From Phallus indusiatus (Eukaryota > Basidiomycota > Agaricomycetes > Phallales > Phallaceae), in assembly GCA_027605045.1 (NCBI GenBank), contig JAQFWX010000018.1:806001-870000 (forward strand): a DNA stretch of 64,000 nt. Direction: 5' to 3'. Shown piece after piece: positions 33,761-45,000 of this stretch. The stretch's first letter is position 1. The number at the start of each line of letters is the position of its first letter. The position numbers and the translations under genes are program-made. The notes below the pieces were generated by a model that was not told the origin of the DNA, ran no database searches, and saw only the letters and a program-made list of their open reading frames with translations.

Positions 33761-36180
33761 TCAAATTTGTATTCCATTCTTATCCTCTATACTCTTCTTG
33801 TCTGTAATATCAATGATAAGTATACGCCATTTCACTTTGTCATACTTAAAATGTACTTACAACTATGACCAAAATGACGCATGCCTTCATACTTTACTTT
33901 TCGAAGGACGCGCTCAATAGCATCAAGTCCCATTTCGATATCGCGCATAGGTGGGCCGAATGATAACCTGACATAGTGGTGGCAAGGAGAGCTGAATAAG
34001 TCGCGTCGATGCGCAGGATTGATCTCGAAGAAAATTCCAGGGACGGCAATCGTTTTCTCTTTCAAAAGTTCTTCAAAAAATGTCTGATCACCGCGTTTCA
34101 GAATCCATCTTTCGACATAAAGCACGATAACTTACAAGGCCATTGTCCAATGGGGCTGGTAAATGTTCCAAATTTAACCAGATATAAAAGGTGCTCATAG
34201 GGGGGATCTCAACCCTCAAGCCCATCTCCTCTAGTCGTTCCAGAACTCGGTCGCGTTTCGCCTTGAAGTGTTTTTGCAGGGCAATCTAAAGAAATTACGT
34301 ATTAATCTTTTTTTTCAGCTTTAATTTCTTTTGTAGTGATTCAGTACCTTTTCCTGTTTAACACGTTCATAATCAAGCAAAGGAATGGCCGCCAACTGCA
34401 ACCTGAATACATGTGAGTACGTTTTCCCTGTTGACTGAGAGTCCTTACGGGTGGTTGGCTCCCCCGTCAAGGAATGATCCTGGGATCAACTATCAGATAA
34501 ACATAGTCATGACGAAGAAAAAAATTGCACACCTGATTGCGAGAGGGCCGTTATCAAATTTTTGGGACCGATTACCCAGCATACACGCCAACCAGGAAGA
34601 CGCCAGTTCTGACTTTTGATCAATACAGGAACAAAAAAACACGCGATTTCAGAAATTACTTTAGTCAAGCCATCAATAATAACCACCGAATCCTGTGCCA
34701 TTTCTTTCAATTAACTGAATCACCGATCACAAAATCAAAACCAAACCTGATTAACATCTGAAAGAGTATCAGTGTGTCAGCGAATTGCATTGTCTGACAA
34801 GAAAATTTGTAGTACGTGCCTTCAATAAAGGCGGCTGAGGACAGAGATTGTCCATAATCTTCTTCATTTTCTGGGTAAATATACCAGGAGTAAAATTCAT
34901 CTAAAATCAAACTTCAAAAAAAAAAGGGGGTTAGTGAAACGTTGCACAAAAATTGAACAAAAGGTAATTGTTACGTTGTCTTTTCTCTAGATAATGCAAC
35001 AAGGCTTTTCAAATCCTCCCCCCTTTCAAGTCTGTCAGACACTCGTTGAACAATACAGGATTTCATGAACCTACATTATAGCTTGACCTGTAGGATTTCG
35101 TGGATTACTTGCAACAATCACAGCCAAACCTTGAGTTTTAATATCCTTCTTCGTTTGCTCGATATTAAGTTTATACTTGTCCTATCATTCAGCAGTGTTA
35201 GGTGTACTACAGCTCTTTGCAAATGTTTGCGGAACAATACCTCTGGAACGAGCCTAGTTTGAAATATTTTTAGCTGAGGCTCTAGAACAAAAAATAGATT
35301 TCTCACGCTGTGGGTATAGGAACTAAACGTTTGAATGCAGATCTATGAGAACGAATGGTTAAATGACGACGACGGATGAGGGCATCCACCTACAAAACTT
35401 GATCATAGGCAGTATAATCCGGTACGTGGTAGCTCTAGAATAGTAGAGTTTGCATAACCAATCGGAAAGCTGATAGATGACTATAATTACACAATAGACG
35501 TCGCCAACTACGGCGGCAACTCGAGATAAGCCGCTTCTTCCGCCAGGGACGACACAAACCTACAATTCAGTTTAGAGAGTAGAAAAGGCATCAAAACCAA
35601 AGTGCGTACATTCTCATAAGTGTATTGGCTTGCCTTACCGACGCGGTAAGTTTGATTATATAGTTTGGCAATTGCCTCCCTCAAAGCTATGGGGTAGTTG
35701 CAGAGTATGACAAAGAAAACGTATGGTCAGTTATGGCTAATTACCTTTTACGCCAGTTGTCGGAGCATATTCCAGAGAATCCACAGGCAGTGGTATGGAA
35801 TCTGGTTTCTCAGGCGCTCCGGGGATAGGGCCGACTTCGGGAGCACCTTGACCAAGGTTAGACCAAGAATGAGAATCTGCATAGCTGAAGCCATTTGCAA
35901 TGGCACGATCTGTGCAATAGATGACACCAGTCGAGCCTGAAATAATGTAAAAATGAGCCGGGGTTGCTAAGCCTTGAAAGAGGGATATATGCCTGGGTGT
36001 ACGATTCCGGGCACTGTTTCTTCGTCTGGGTTGATAGTTTGAGGTAATATGCCTTTGGCACCGTGGCCAGCTTGTGAACGGAATATCTGCCGTAATAAGA
36101 TTAGATATGTGTGTGTATGTATGTATGTGAAATCACACCAAATGGGCCTCGGAATCATTCTCGGACTTGTAGTGCTTCAT
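33761..36180 (-). CDS. PLP-dependent class I/II aminotransferase
   Basis: Fold-type I aminotransferase; the substrate is not evident. From the ATG at 36180 the exons give MKHYKSENDSEAHL, IFRSQAGHGAKGILPQTINP, DRAIANGFSYADSHSWSNLG, QGAPEVGPIPGAPEKPDS, ALREAIAKLYNQTYRVGK, YENVCVVPGGRSGLSRVAAV, DEFYSWYIYPENEEDYG, VVIIDGLTKNWRLPGWRVCW (PLP-binding Lys) and, near the end, FFEELLKEKTIAVPGIFFEI with HYVRLSFGPPMRDIEMGLDA. A GC-AG intron (35937-35992) is among about 14 introns. The last coding exon could stop at 33832 (unspliced) or, with a strong GTAAGT donor after HFGHS, at 33761; the latter is preferred. Aromatic or branched-chain specificity and ACC-synthase-like roles remain open. Confidence 0.82.
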
Positions 36181-36688
36181 TGCATCTCTAGAGTGACTTG
36201 TGAGTACAGAAACAAAATGCAGTACTGCGAAAGAGCGTCAACCTGACAACGTCACGGAAATGATCGAGCGGGGTTCCTGAGCGGACTGGACGGGGGTGTC
36301 TAGCGATGGGGTGGGACATGAAGAGAGAAGAGATAAAGACAGATAGTGGTGGTTAACTGCAAAGGATGTTGTTAAGGACCGGCAGTACCGTCACAGACTC
36401 CGACGAAGGCCCATCATAGCCAGAGGTTGCTTCCCCTCTAGTTCAGTGACATCACTACTCCCTCCAGAAATAGCGTGAGATATGATATGATATGATATGA
36501 TATGATATGATTTGATACGACAACCATATGATGAGGGTGTTTAAAAATACCGCTGTGTCACGCTTACCGTGACATCGGGCGCTTGACGATGATGACAAAG
36601 CACATTATTGCAAACTACCTCAGCATCAGCACCAGAGAGTAGACTGCTAGTCCTCCTGCGTGTGTGTGTAATCTGAAATCTCATTAGA
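36181..36688. promoter_or_regulatory. Divergent promoter region of the aminotransferase and ARC40 genes
   Basis: About 510 bp between divergent genes. It contains a pentanucleotide microsatellite at 36481-36520. No coding signal was recognised. Confidence 0.4.
36481..36520. repeat. (TATGA)n pentanucleotide microsatellite
   Basis: Six perfect TATGA units followed by two one-base variants (TTTGA, TACGA), located between divergent promoters. Confidence 0.95.
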
Positions 36689-38194
36689 ATGGCTGCTCCT
36701 GAAGTATATTCACTCGCCAGTATTCCTGTTACAGCGTACAGCTTCAATGCTGATCGACAAAGTAAGTCCTATTTCTCTTCCGTTTTATGGACTTGTGTAA
36801 CTCATACTACAACCTAGGCCTTGCCCTTTCCCTCAATTCCAATGAAGCTCAGGTTCTCACTCGTTCTGGTAACGATTGGAAAGTAACCGATACACTCTCA
36901 GAGGTACCTCCTTTTTGTATCTCGTGATCTTCATTATCGCTGAGTGAATTATCTAGCATGACAAGCTCATTACCTCAATCGATTGGGCTCCTAATTCGAA
37001 CAAGATCGTAACTGCCTCGCAAGATCGGAATGCCTATGTTTGGCAGCAGGTACAAGATCCAGAAACAGGAAACTACGTATGGAGGCCTACTTTAGTAGCT
37101 GTTCGTATTAACAGAGCTGCAACTGCCGTCAAATGGAGCCCGAAAGAGGACAAGTTTGCTGTGGCCAGCGGTGCAAGGTAAATGTTGCGTCTGTCCTTCT
37201 TAGCTGTCCCCGCCGATAAAAAATTCTCAGAGCGATCGCCATCTGTAATTTTGACGAAGAAAATAATTGGTGGGTCTCAAAGCACATCAAAAAACCCATC
37301 CGCTCTACCGTCCTCGCCATCGATTGGCATCCGAACAATGTCCTATTAGCTGCTGGAAGCGCGGATATGAACGCTCGTGTTTTTTCCGCGTATATCAAAG
37401 ATGTTGATAAAAGGTAGATGTCGAAACCTACCCTTTTGTAAATGACGTCGACCCCCAGCGCTGACTACTCCACAACAGACCCGCACCGACTGTTTGGGGT
37501 GAGAAGCTCCCCTTCAACACCTTGTGCGGAGAATATCGCAGTCCAAGTGGAGGTTGGGTCCACAGCGTAGGCTTCTCTCCTTCCGGAGATGTTTTGGCAT
37601 TTGCCAGTACGTTCTTCATAATTGTATCAACCCGTTTCCAAAATTTCTTTAATCTGTTCGCGTTCTCACAAAGGTCACGACTCAACTATTAGTATTGTTT
37701 ATCCTCAAGGCCCAACAATTTTGACTGTTCGATCGACATCCCTGCCATATATAACTTTAACCTGGACGGCAGAAGATGTCTTGATAGCTGCTGGACACGA
37801 TTGTCAACCAGTTTTATTCCAAGGAAATCAGTCTGGCTGGAAAGCAGTGGGCTCTTTGGACGATCCTTCCCTCAACAAATCAGCTGCGTCAACTCCGAGT
37901 CGTGGCTCAGCAGTCGGTCGTCTTAATAGCGCCGCATTTAACACATTCAGGGATGCAGACACCCGTGGGGCGCGAAATGTACCTGCTGGAAGCACCCTTG
38001 GTGGTGGAAGCAATGATACCGAGTTAACGACTATCCATCAAAATACGATCACTAATATCAGCCCTTATGAATACAATAATGACGGCACAGTTTCCAGGGT
38101 GTCCACGGGAGGCGTTGATGGCAGATTGGTCATTTGGAGTGTATCGAACGTGGGCGCATTGGGATCTCGTCTCGGAGGAATGAAGCTGCGATGA
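36689..38194 (+). CDS. ARC40: Arp2/3 complex subunit ARPC1 (Arc40/p41)
   Basis: WD40 subunit of the actin-nucleating Arp2/3 complex, needed for actin patches and endocytosis. The start [20 protein letters not shown] is followed by repeats [94 protein letters not shown] and [21 protein letters not shown] divergent insert ([20 protein letters not shown]) precedes the last blade [17 protein letters not shown]. Five introns. Length is close to the fungal norm. It converges on DAD3 with 43 bp between stop codons. Confidence 0.95.
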
Positions 38195-38237
38195 TAATAC
38201 AATATATATATATCTGTATTTATGAATATGAAAGCAA

Positions 38238-38686
38238 TCAGCGTGTAATTGTCTGTCCATAACGTTCGTCTTCGTATGAGTATTCGCCGTCATCGTCTTC
38301 TTCCTCTGCCGCTTGCTGTGCATCATTGATCGCGCCCCAAACAGAGGCTTTGAACTATTATCAAATTTCGGTCTCTTGTTTTTTTTTGTTTTGTCGATGT
38401 AAAGCAACTTCTTACCAACGTCAAAACAAAGCCAAACTTTCTTTCTAATTCTCTCAACTTTCCAAGCATTGCTTGATCAGGTGCCTCGCTCAATTCTCGA
38501 GTCATCGTCAACAACTGAGAATACCGAATTACATGATGCGCGTCCGGATCACATATCTCGACTTACTTGTTTTACTTGTTTTGCAAATTTTGCATATTCC
38601 CAAAGGACTTCTGCTTCCAGCTGTGTTAATTCGGGGTGTCCTTCATAAGCATTTATTTCCATGCTTTGCTCGCCCGTCGTCGACAT
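38238..38686 (-). CDS. DAD3: DASH (Dam1) kinetochore complex subunit Dad3
   Basis: Small subunit of the fungal ring complex that couples kinetochores to microtubules. Three exons give about 111 aa: MSTTGEQSMEINAYEGHPEL, TQLEAEVLWEYAKFAKQVKQ, LLTMTRELSEAPDQAMLGKL, RELERKFGFVLTLFKASVWG, then an acidic tail (AAEEEDDDGEYSYEDERYGQ). The pattern of an EVLWEYAKFA helix, a short loop, LRELERKFGFVLTLFKASVW and small size matches Dad3. The inner ATG is used because it gives the expected N-terminus. Both introns have good GTAAG donors. Minor alternative: another small coiled-coil protein. Confidence 0.72.
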
Positions 38687-38947
38687 GTTAAAGAGATCTT
38701 CAACAACGGCAAATTGGAGATGATGGAACAGATCTAGCACGCGTCAGACGCTTTCAAGCTTCAGAAAGGTTTTCTTTGTTTTCGCCAGTGCGCGTTATCA
38801 GTTTGGTCTTTCGCGGCAGCGCAACATGCCGCGCGCCAAATTCTTGCCAGTAAGCGGGTTAAAAATATTACATCGGATTCGCCGTTCGGACGGTTGAAGC
38901 ACAAACGGAAGAGAATGTCGTAGTCCGCTTTTCTCAATAGCACCACG

Positions 38948-40025
38948 ATGGTGTTCGAAAGCTTTTCTCACCACTTGACGTCTGTTTCTTCTAACGCAAC
39001 TATCTCTGGCTATTATAGATCTGGAAAAGATGTCAGCAAGCCTGTTCTAGTCCTGTTGCATGGTTTTCCGCAAAACAATCTCATGTGGTCGAGTTTTGTT
39101 ACGGAAATACCTGAAGAATTTGGAATATACGTTCCAGACCTGCCTGGGTATGTGCGTTTTGCTGGATCAAATTATCATAGACTGATTGAAGGATTCATCG
39201 TATACTAAACCCAAAAGCTATGGGCACAGTACAAAGGAACCCTCGACTGACTCATATGCGCACTCCAAACGGGAGTTTGCCAAAGATATTTTGGAAGCCC
39301 TTGATAAAGTACTTAACCTGGACACACCCGCGAAGATTATTCCGTATGGTCACGATAGAGGGGGCCGTGTTGCATATCGCCTTGCCCTCGACTATCCAGC
39401 TCGTGTCCTTGGTCTCGGTGTGCTAGACATCGTACCAACGTCCTTCGTGTGGGGTCATATGAACTTGGGCAATAATCTTCATTTAGAAACTAAGACGAGC
39501 TGGCATTGGGTTCGTTAAACTGAAAATCATTTTTCTTGATATAACATCAAATTCCCAACATAGGTTTTCCTTAGCTCACCCCGTCCTTATCCTGAAACTC
39601 TCATCTCAAACAGCGCTCGGTTCTTTTTCACAACTATTTTTCAGAAATGGACTCACCAGGAAGATACTCCTCAGTGGGCCATGGACGGCATTGACCAGTA
39701 CTGCGACCCGGAAAACGGAACCAGAAGAATTCAAGGAAGCTGCGAAGACTATCGAGCCGGGGCGACACACGACCTTCAAATTGACCTTCAAGGCGGACTT
39801 GACCCTTCAAATCCATCCCTGGTATTCAAAATACCAATTCTTGCCCTATCTTCCATGCATCTTCGACGCCACTTTGATGTAGACAAAACTTGGCAGAGTG
39901 TAGCTGCGGAAGATCTCGTCACTAGTTTCAAGATCGGTCAGGAGAACACGGGCCATTTTCTGGTTAACGAAGCGCAGGAAGAGGTTGGAAATGCGACTAG
40001 AGCTTGGTTGAAAGCGCACTGGTGA
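38948..40025 (+). CDS. Alpha/beta hydrolase of the haloacetate dehalogenase/epoxide hydrolase group
   Basis: A soluble alpha/beta-hydrolase. The HGFP oxyanion motif is in VLVLLHGFPQNNLMWSSFV, the DLPGYGHSTKE segment spans an intron, and the nucleophile elbow reads IIPYGHDRGGRVAYRLALDY with Asp as nucleophile. Next come VLGLGVLDIVPTSFVWGHMN, ETKTSWHWVFLSSPRPYPE, EDYRAGATHDL and a late His in GQENTGHFLVNEA. GHDRGGR and the TSWHW segment are hallmarks of fluoroacetate dehalogenase-like enzymes, but related proteins hydrolyse epoxides or esters, so substrate is open. Two introns; about 325 aa. It converges on the SDR gene with 86 bp between stops. Confidence 0.85.
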
Positions 40026-40111
40026 ATTCATAATCCAGTATCTTCAATATAAGTGTACATCAATGCCGCTGTAAAATGAGATTCTTCCGGATATATTTAT
40101 AATACAAGATG

Positions 40112-41609
40112 CTATATAGCAGCATATCCTCCATCTACTCGAAGCTCGGATGCCGTTACAAATCGAGAAGCATCACTCGCAAGAAAGACTGCTGCTCCCT
40201 ATGCAAAGTGTCAATATTGATACTTGAAGAAGACAATGATTGCAATCACCTTTAGTTCGTCCGGATTACCCATCTGTAAATGGGGTCAAAACCATGATAA
40301 AATATATATATGTAAGGGCCACACGTACCCTACCCATTGGCGTCATCGTTTCCCATCTCTCCTAAAAATGAAGATGAAGAGGGGAAAATAACTCAATTAG
40401 GAGATATGGATTTACCTTGAGTGCTTCTTTACCAGTCAGTATTTTCTTAGTGAGATCGGTCAGCATATAACCGGGGCTAAATCACAGGTGCATAAGAATG
40501 ACCATTTTTTTTTGAAACAACAGTGAAATGCACCTAATCGCGTTGACACGCACGCCCTCTTTCGCCCATTCGACACCCAGACTGGCTGCCATGTGCTTCA
40601 CAGCAGCCTTGGAAGTATTATAAGGTGTTTGGGGCTGAAGGTACTCCGTGGTTAACTTCCGTGTATTGTTCGGGTTATAAGGGAAAACTCACTTGAGGAT
40701 AGTTGATGATCTGATACATGGAATACAAATTAACGGACTTTTCAAAAAGTTGAAATAAACGATGATTGCACTACGAACACTAGCACTCATGCTGGCGATC
40801 AAGATAATCGAACCGCTCTTCTGCTTCAACATGTGCCGTGCGCTTTCACGCGCAGAATAAAAACAGCCGTGAACGTTTATATCATAGAGTCTTTTCATAC
40901 GATCTGCAGGATAACTGTAGTCCATGATCAGGTGGTCCTTTTGTGACAGAACAATAAGTTCAGCCACTCACTCAATAGCAGAGTAGTTCTCACAAATACC
41001 TGGGGAGTTGGTTTCGCAAGTCAATCTAAAAACATGTCAATCACTACTCACCGGCAGCAGCAACAAGGGCATCTATACGTCCGAACTTGGCAATAATCTC
41101 GTCCGTTGCACGTTGAACGGAAAGCTCATCCGCTACGTCGCATTCTACCCCGATCGCGGTAACTTTCTCTCCTGCAGCCTCGTTGTCTAGTAACGAGCCG
41201 CAAGTCAACATAACACATCCCCACTGGGCAGTTTTATTCTAAATGTCGACAACTTACCGAATGTCGCCGTTAATCTCGAGGCTGCTGCGTCTGCATCTGC
41301 TTTGGCAAGATCAATTAAGGCAAGTGATGTACAACCACTAATAAAAGCATCGAATCATAAATTCAACATATACACGCACATAAATATATATGAATGAAAG
41401 GGTACTTGCGCTTCTACGAAGCCTTGACTCATGACGTATCCTAGTCCTCGAGCTCCACCTGTGACAACGCATACTTTGTCTTGTAGTGAGAATTCAGCTA
41501 ATGTTCTTCCTACTCGTTTGAATTCGGTATTGGTTGTCGTTCCAATTGATCTTACTGGAGCTAGCAAAGAACGACGGGTGCGCAATCCTAGGCGGGAGAC
41601 TGCAAACAT
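40112..41609 (-). CDS. Short-chain dehydrogenase/reductase, sorbose/xylulose reductase-like
   Basis: Classical NAD(P)-dependent SDR. A positively charged N-terminus rich in Arg/Ser ([20 protein letters not shown]) looks like a mitochondrial presequence. The Rossmann motif is [20 protein letters not shown]. Then come [60 protein letters not shown], the catalytic Ser in [10 protein letters not shown], the YxxxK motif in [49 protein letters not shown], and a C-terminus [11 protein letters not shown]. Around ten introns. The terminal SELRVDGGY pattern is typical of the Sou1/L-xylulose reductase branch. Confidence 0.85.
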
Positions 41610-42081
41610 TGCAATTATGAGAGGATGGTGGGACCACCTACTGTACACACCGGCCCGCTGGTCATTCAAGTTCTCAACCGCAAGAACACATACGTACAAA
41701 TCATCAAATTGTCGAGTACCAAAGCCAATCAAACACGTTATAATTTTATCGGATACTTGTTGTGACACACTTCAAATTTATAAATCAGAAGTAGTAATGA
41801 GAAATCAAGTCGTACATCCTTCCCTGAGGAGATTTACGTAGATGACAACTGGCTAATTTTGGCAGGCATGTACATTAACGAGGGTATAGAAAATCAACAA
41901 GAGTGAATGGGTAAAATAGGGTAGGGGTAATAAAAAGTATAACAAAAGGTAGGGATATAGGAAGACAAGGGGAGAAGAATGTCGTGCGCAGATATTACAA
42001 CCAGGCAACTGGTATAAAAAGACGTACCAATAATATCTCAGATATATAGGAAAGAAAGAACGCAGTTCCAAATTGAAAGTA
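41610..42081. other. Intergenic region between the SDR and kinesin genes
   Basis: About 470 bp, both flanking genes on the minus strand: SDR promoter on one side, kinesin 3' flank on the other. No additional gene was recognised. Confidence 0.4.
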
Positions 42082-45000
42082 TCACATGCAAACAAATTTA
42101 CTCCTCCGCTTATGAATATCTTCCATTCGAGCATCCAGCTGGGCACGGGCACGTTCTTTAGCTTTGCGTTCTTCTTCGAGTCTATTCTCAAGGGATTGTT
42201 TCTCTTCAACAACAGACCGTCGAACGTTGGCCACCTCGCGTTTGGCGTCTTGCACTTCATTTCGTAAAGACTCAACCTGACCGGCAAGACGATCACGTTC
42301 TTTCGAGAACTCAGACGCTTGCAAGCGAGCCTTGCGCACTTTTCATTTAAATTAGATACCTGATGTCATGAAGCGGAAATAAAATCACTACTCACAGTTT
42401 CGTTCTGAGTCACTTAGCTGAGTTTCAAGAGTCGAAACCAGGTCCATATGTGCCTGAAGATCACCCTCACAGTGGGTGAGCTGCTTGTTGAGTGTTTTAA
42501 TCATTGTCTCCTTTTCTTCAAGCAGTCGAGTATGCTCCTCGAGACGGCTAAGAAGTTTGGGGTCTCCTCCCAAGGAAGAGCCGTTGAGTATAGGTGAGGT
42601 GGGCGTAGTTGAGTTGTCCAACTGAGAACTTCGAGTGGCTGTTGACATTGTTGCAGATGAACGGGTTCCTACGCCATCGGTTGCGGCTCTGGGCAACTGA
42701 TTGGGCGTCGGGGGTGGTGGTCCAGCAGGTGGTGGCGTCATTGGCGGGGGTATACCATTTATTCGGGAAAGAGAACCGGCACGGTGTTCAGGAATAGGAC
42801 GGGGCGAAACCGGACTTTCCGCTTTAATAGACTGGACTTCCAATTGGTTTTGTAGATGACGAAGCATGTCATCTTGTTTAGACTTTTCAGCCGCAAGAGT
42901 ATCACGCTCGTCGCGTGTCTTCTGTAAATTAATTTGGAGATCTCCGAGAAGAGAACGGTGTCGTTCTAAGTCATGAACCAAGGATTCTCTCTTCGACGCC
43001 TCTTGAACGAGTTCAGATGTCTGGACTTTCGTCGTCTCCAAATCCGCTCGAAGTTGCTCAATGGTTGAGGCAAGCTCAGCACGTTTTTGCTTCAATATCG
43101 AGACCTCTTCTTCCAGTGCAGCAATATGTAGATCCTTCTTAACCAAGGTCTCTCCGTGAGCTTCGCGAGTTTGTTCGCGGGTGGCAGCGAATTCGTCCAT
43201 TGCAGCTTTGTACGAAGCGACTTCCTGGACCAAGGCGTCATGCTCTTCAAGTAAAGTTTCGCGCTCTTGACGGTGAACTTTGGTGAGTTCCTCAACGGCA
43301 GCTGCGTGCTCGTCAGCAGTTTGGGCAAGTAATTCTTCACTGGAACGTTGGTGCTCTTCTAGCGCTTTTTGGTGTTCTGCTTTTACAGACTCCAGCGTAA
43401 GTTGCACTTCGGACAACGCTTGTTCATGTTCAGCTGTTAATTGAGCCAGTTCATCCTTTAGACGTCTGTTTTCAAGATCCTTTTCTGTCGCATGCGCTGA
43501 AGCGATAGCCGCAAGGGACGTCTCGTGTTCTGATACGAGTTTATGTAATGCGTCAACATGTTCCTTTTGAAGAATTTCGATGGCAGTTTCGTGAGCCTTC
43601 TTCGCGATATCCAACCGTTCGGAGATATTTTCTTGTTTCTCGGCTAGCGCATCACCCAATTCTCGACGGATGTTTTCGTTGTCCTGTGACAACCGGGAAA
43701 TCACCTCGTTGAGCTTAGCGATAACGATGGCATGTTCGTCTTGTAAAGTCTTTGCAGAAGTCTCATGAGCTTGAGTCAATTCAGCATGAAGCATTTCCTG
43801 ATCCTGGCGAAACTTGTTTAGAACGTTTTGTGAGAATTCTTCTTGGTCGGCCAAGGCTTTCGTATGTTTCTCCTCCAACGCTTGAATTTCATTGCTGTGT
43901 TCAAGACGTAAGGTACGCAAAGTCTCGCTAGTTCGGGTCTCGACTGACTCGAGGTCAGATTCATGTTTCGCTTGCAGGGCCTTGACTATCTTTTGATGTT
44001 CTTCTTCCTTCTGCGACAAGAAGGTTTCGTGCTCTTCCTGCAATCTGGCCAGCATCGAAGCATGCTCATCACGTATCTCTTGAATTCGGGTTTGAGTACT
44101 TTCTATTTCCTTTTTCAAGGCAAGCGCATGCTCCCCCTGTAATCGAGACAGTGTTTCTGCCTGTTCGGTCCTCGACTGGCCAAGGAAAGTTTCAATCTCT
44201 TTGCTGTGACGCTCAAGTTCTTCAGCTTGCTGTGTGCGCAATCTCGCAAAGTTGTCTTCATATTCCTGTTCCTTCCGAGAAAGAGAGGCCTCAGTTGCAG
44301 CAACATGCTCCCGCAGCCTACTTTCTTCGTTCTTGTGAGCGGAACGTAGGTCGTCTATGACTTGCAAGTGCTCGTTAGCTTTTTCTTGAAGAGCTTTCTC
44401 ATGGTCGGATTGTGTCTTTTCCATTGCTTCGGCGTGAGATTGTTCGACAAGACGAAGTTGTTCCAGAAGCTCCATTTCACGTTGGCGAAGTCCTTCCAGC
44501 CCAGCTTTCAAATTTTCCTGGGATACTAATTGGTTTTCTAATTCCGTAGTCACTTCAGCGTGTTTCAGCTGAAGTTCTTCCAGCTCTGAAGCCGTTGCTA
44601 AGTGATCTTTGCGAAGAGCCTCAAGCTCTGTAGACATGTTTAACGCCTTGGTGGTATTTTGAGCCTTTTGTAAACCCAATATTTGCGAAACTTCTCACCT
44701 GATTCCGAGATAGGGTGCTCAATTCTTCGTATTGACGGCGAACTTGAGAAAGCTCGGCATTGATACCATCGACGACTTCTCTATGATGCGATTCTTTTTG
44801 CGCCATGGATCTGCAATTTCACTAGTCAAACCAATGGGCGTTGTAAAAATCGAACGAAATTTCTTACAACATCAGTTCATTGAGACGGTCCAGCGTCTCG
44901 GAAGGATTGGGCGTTAATTCAGGTAACTTTTGCAGGCTAAGACGTTTACTCAATCGACGTAAGTCTTTGAACTGTTGAAGAGTCGCTGGAGAAAGTTCGC

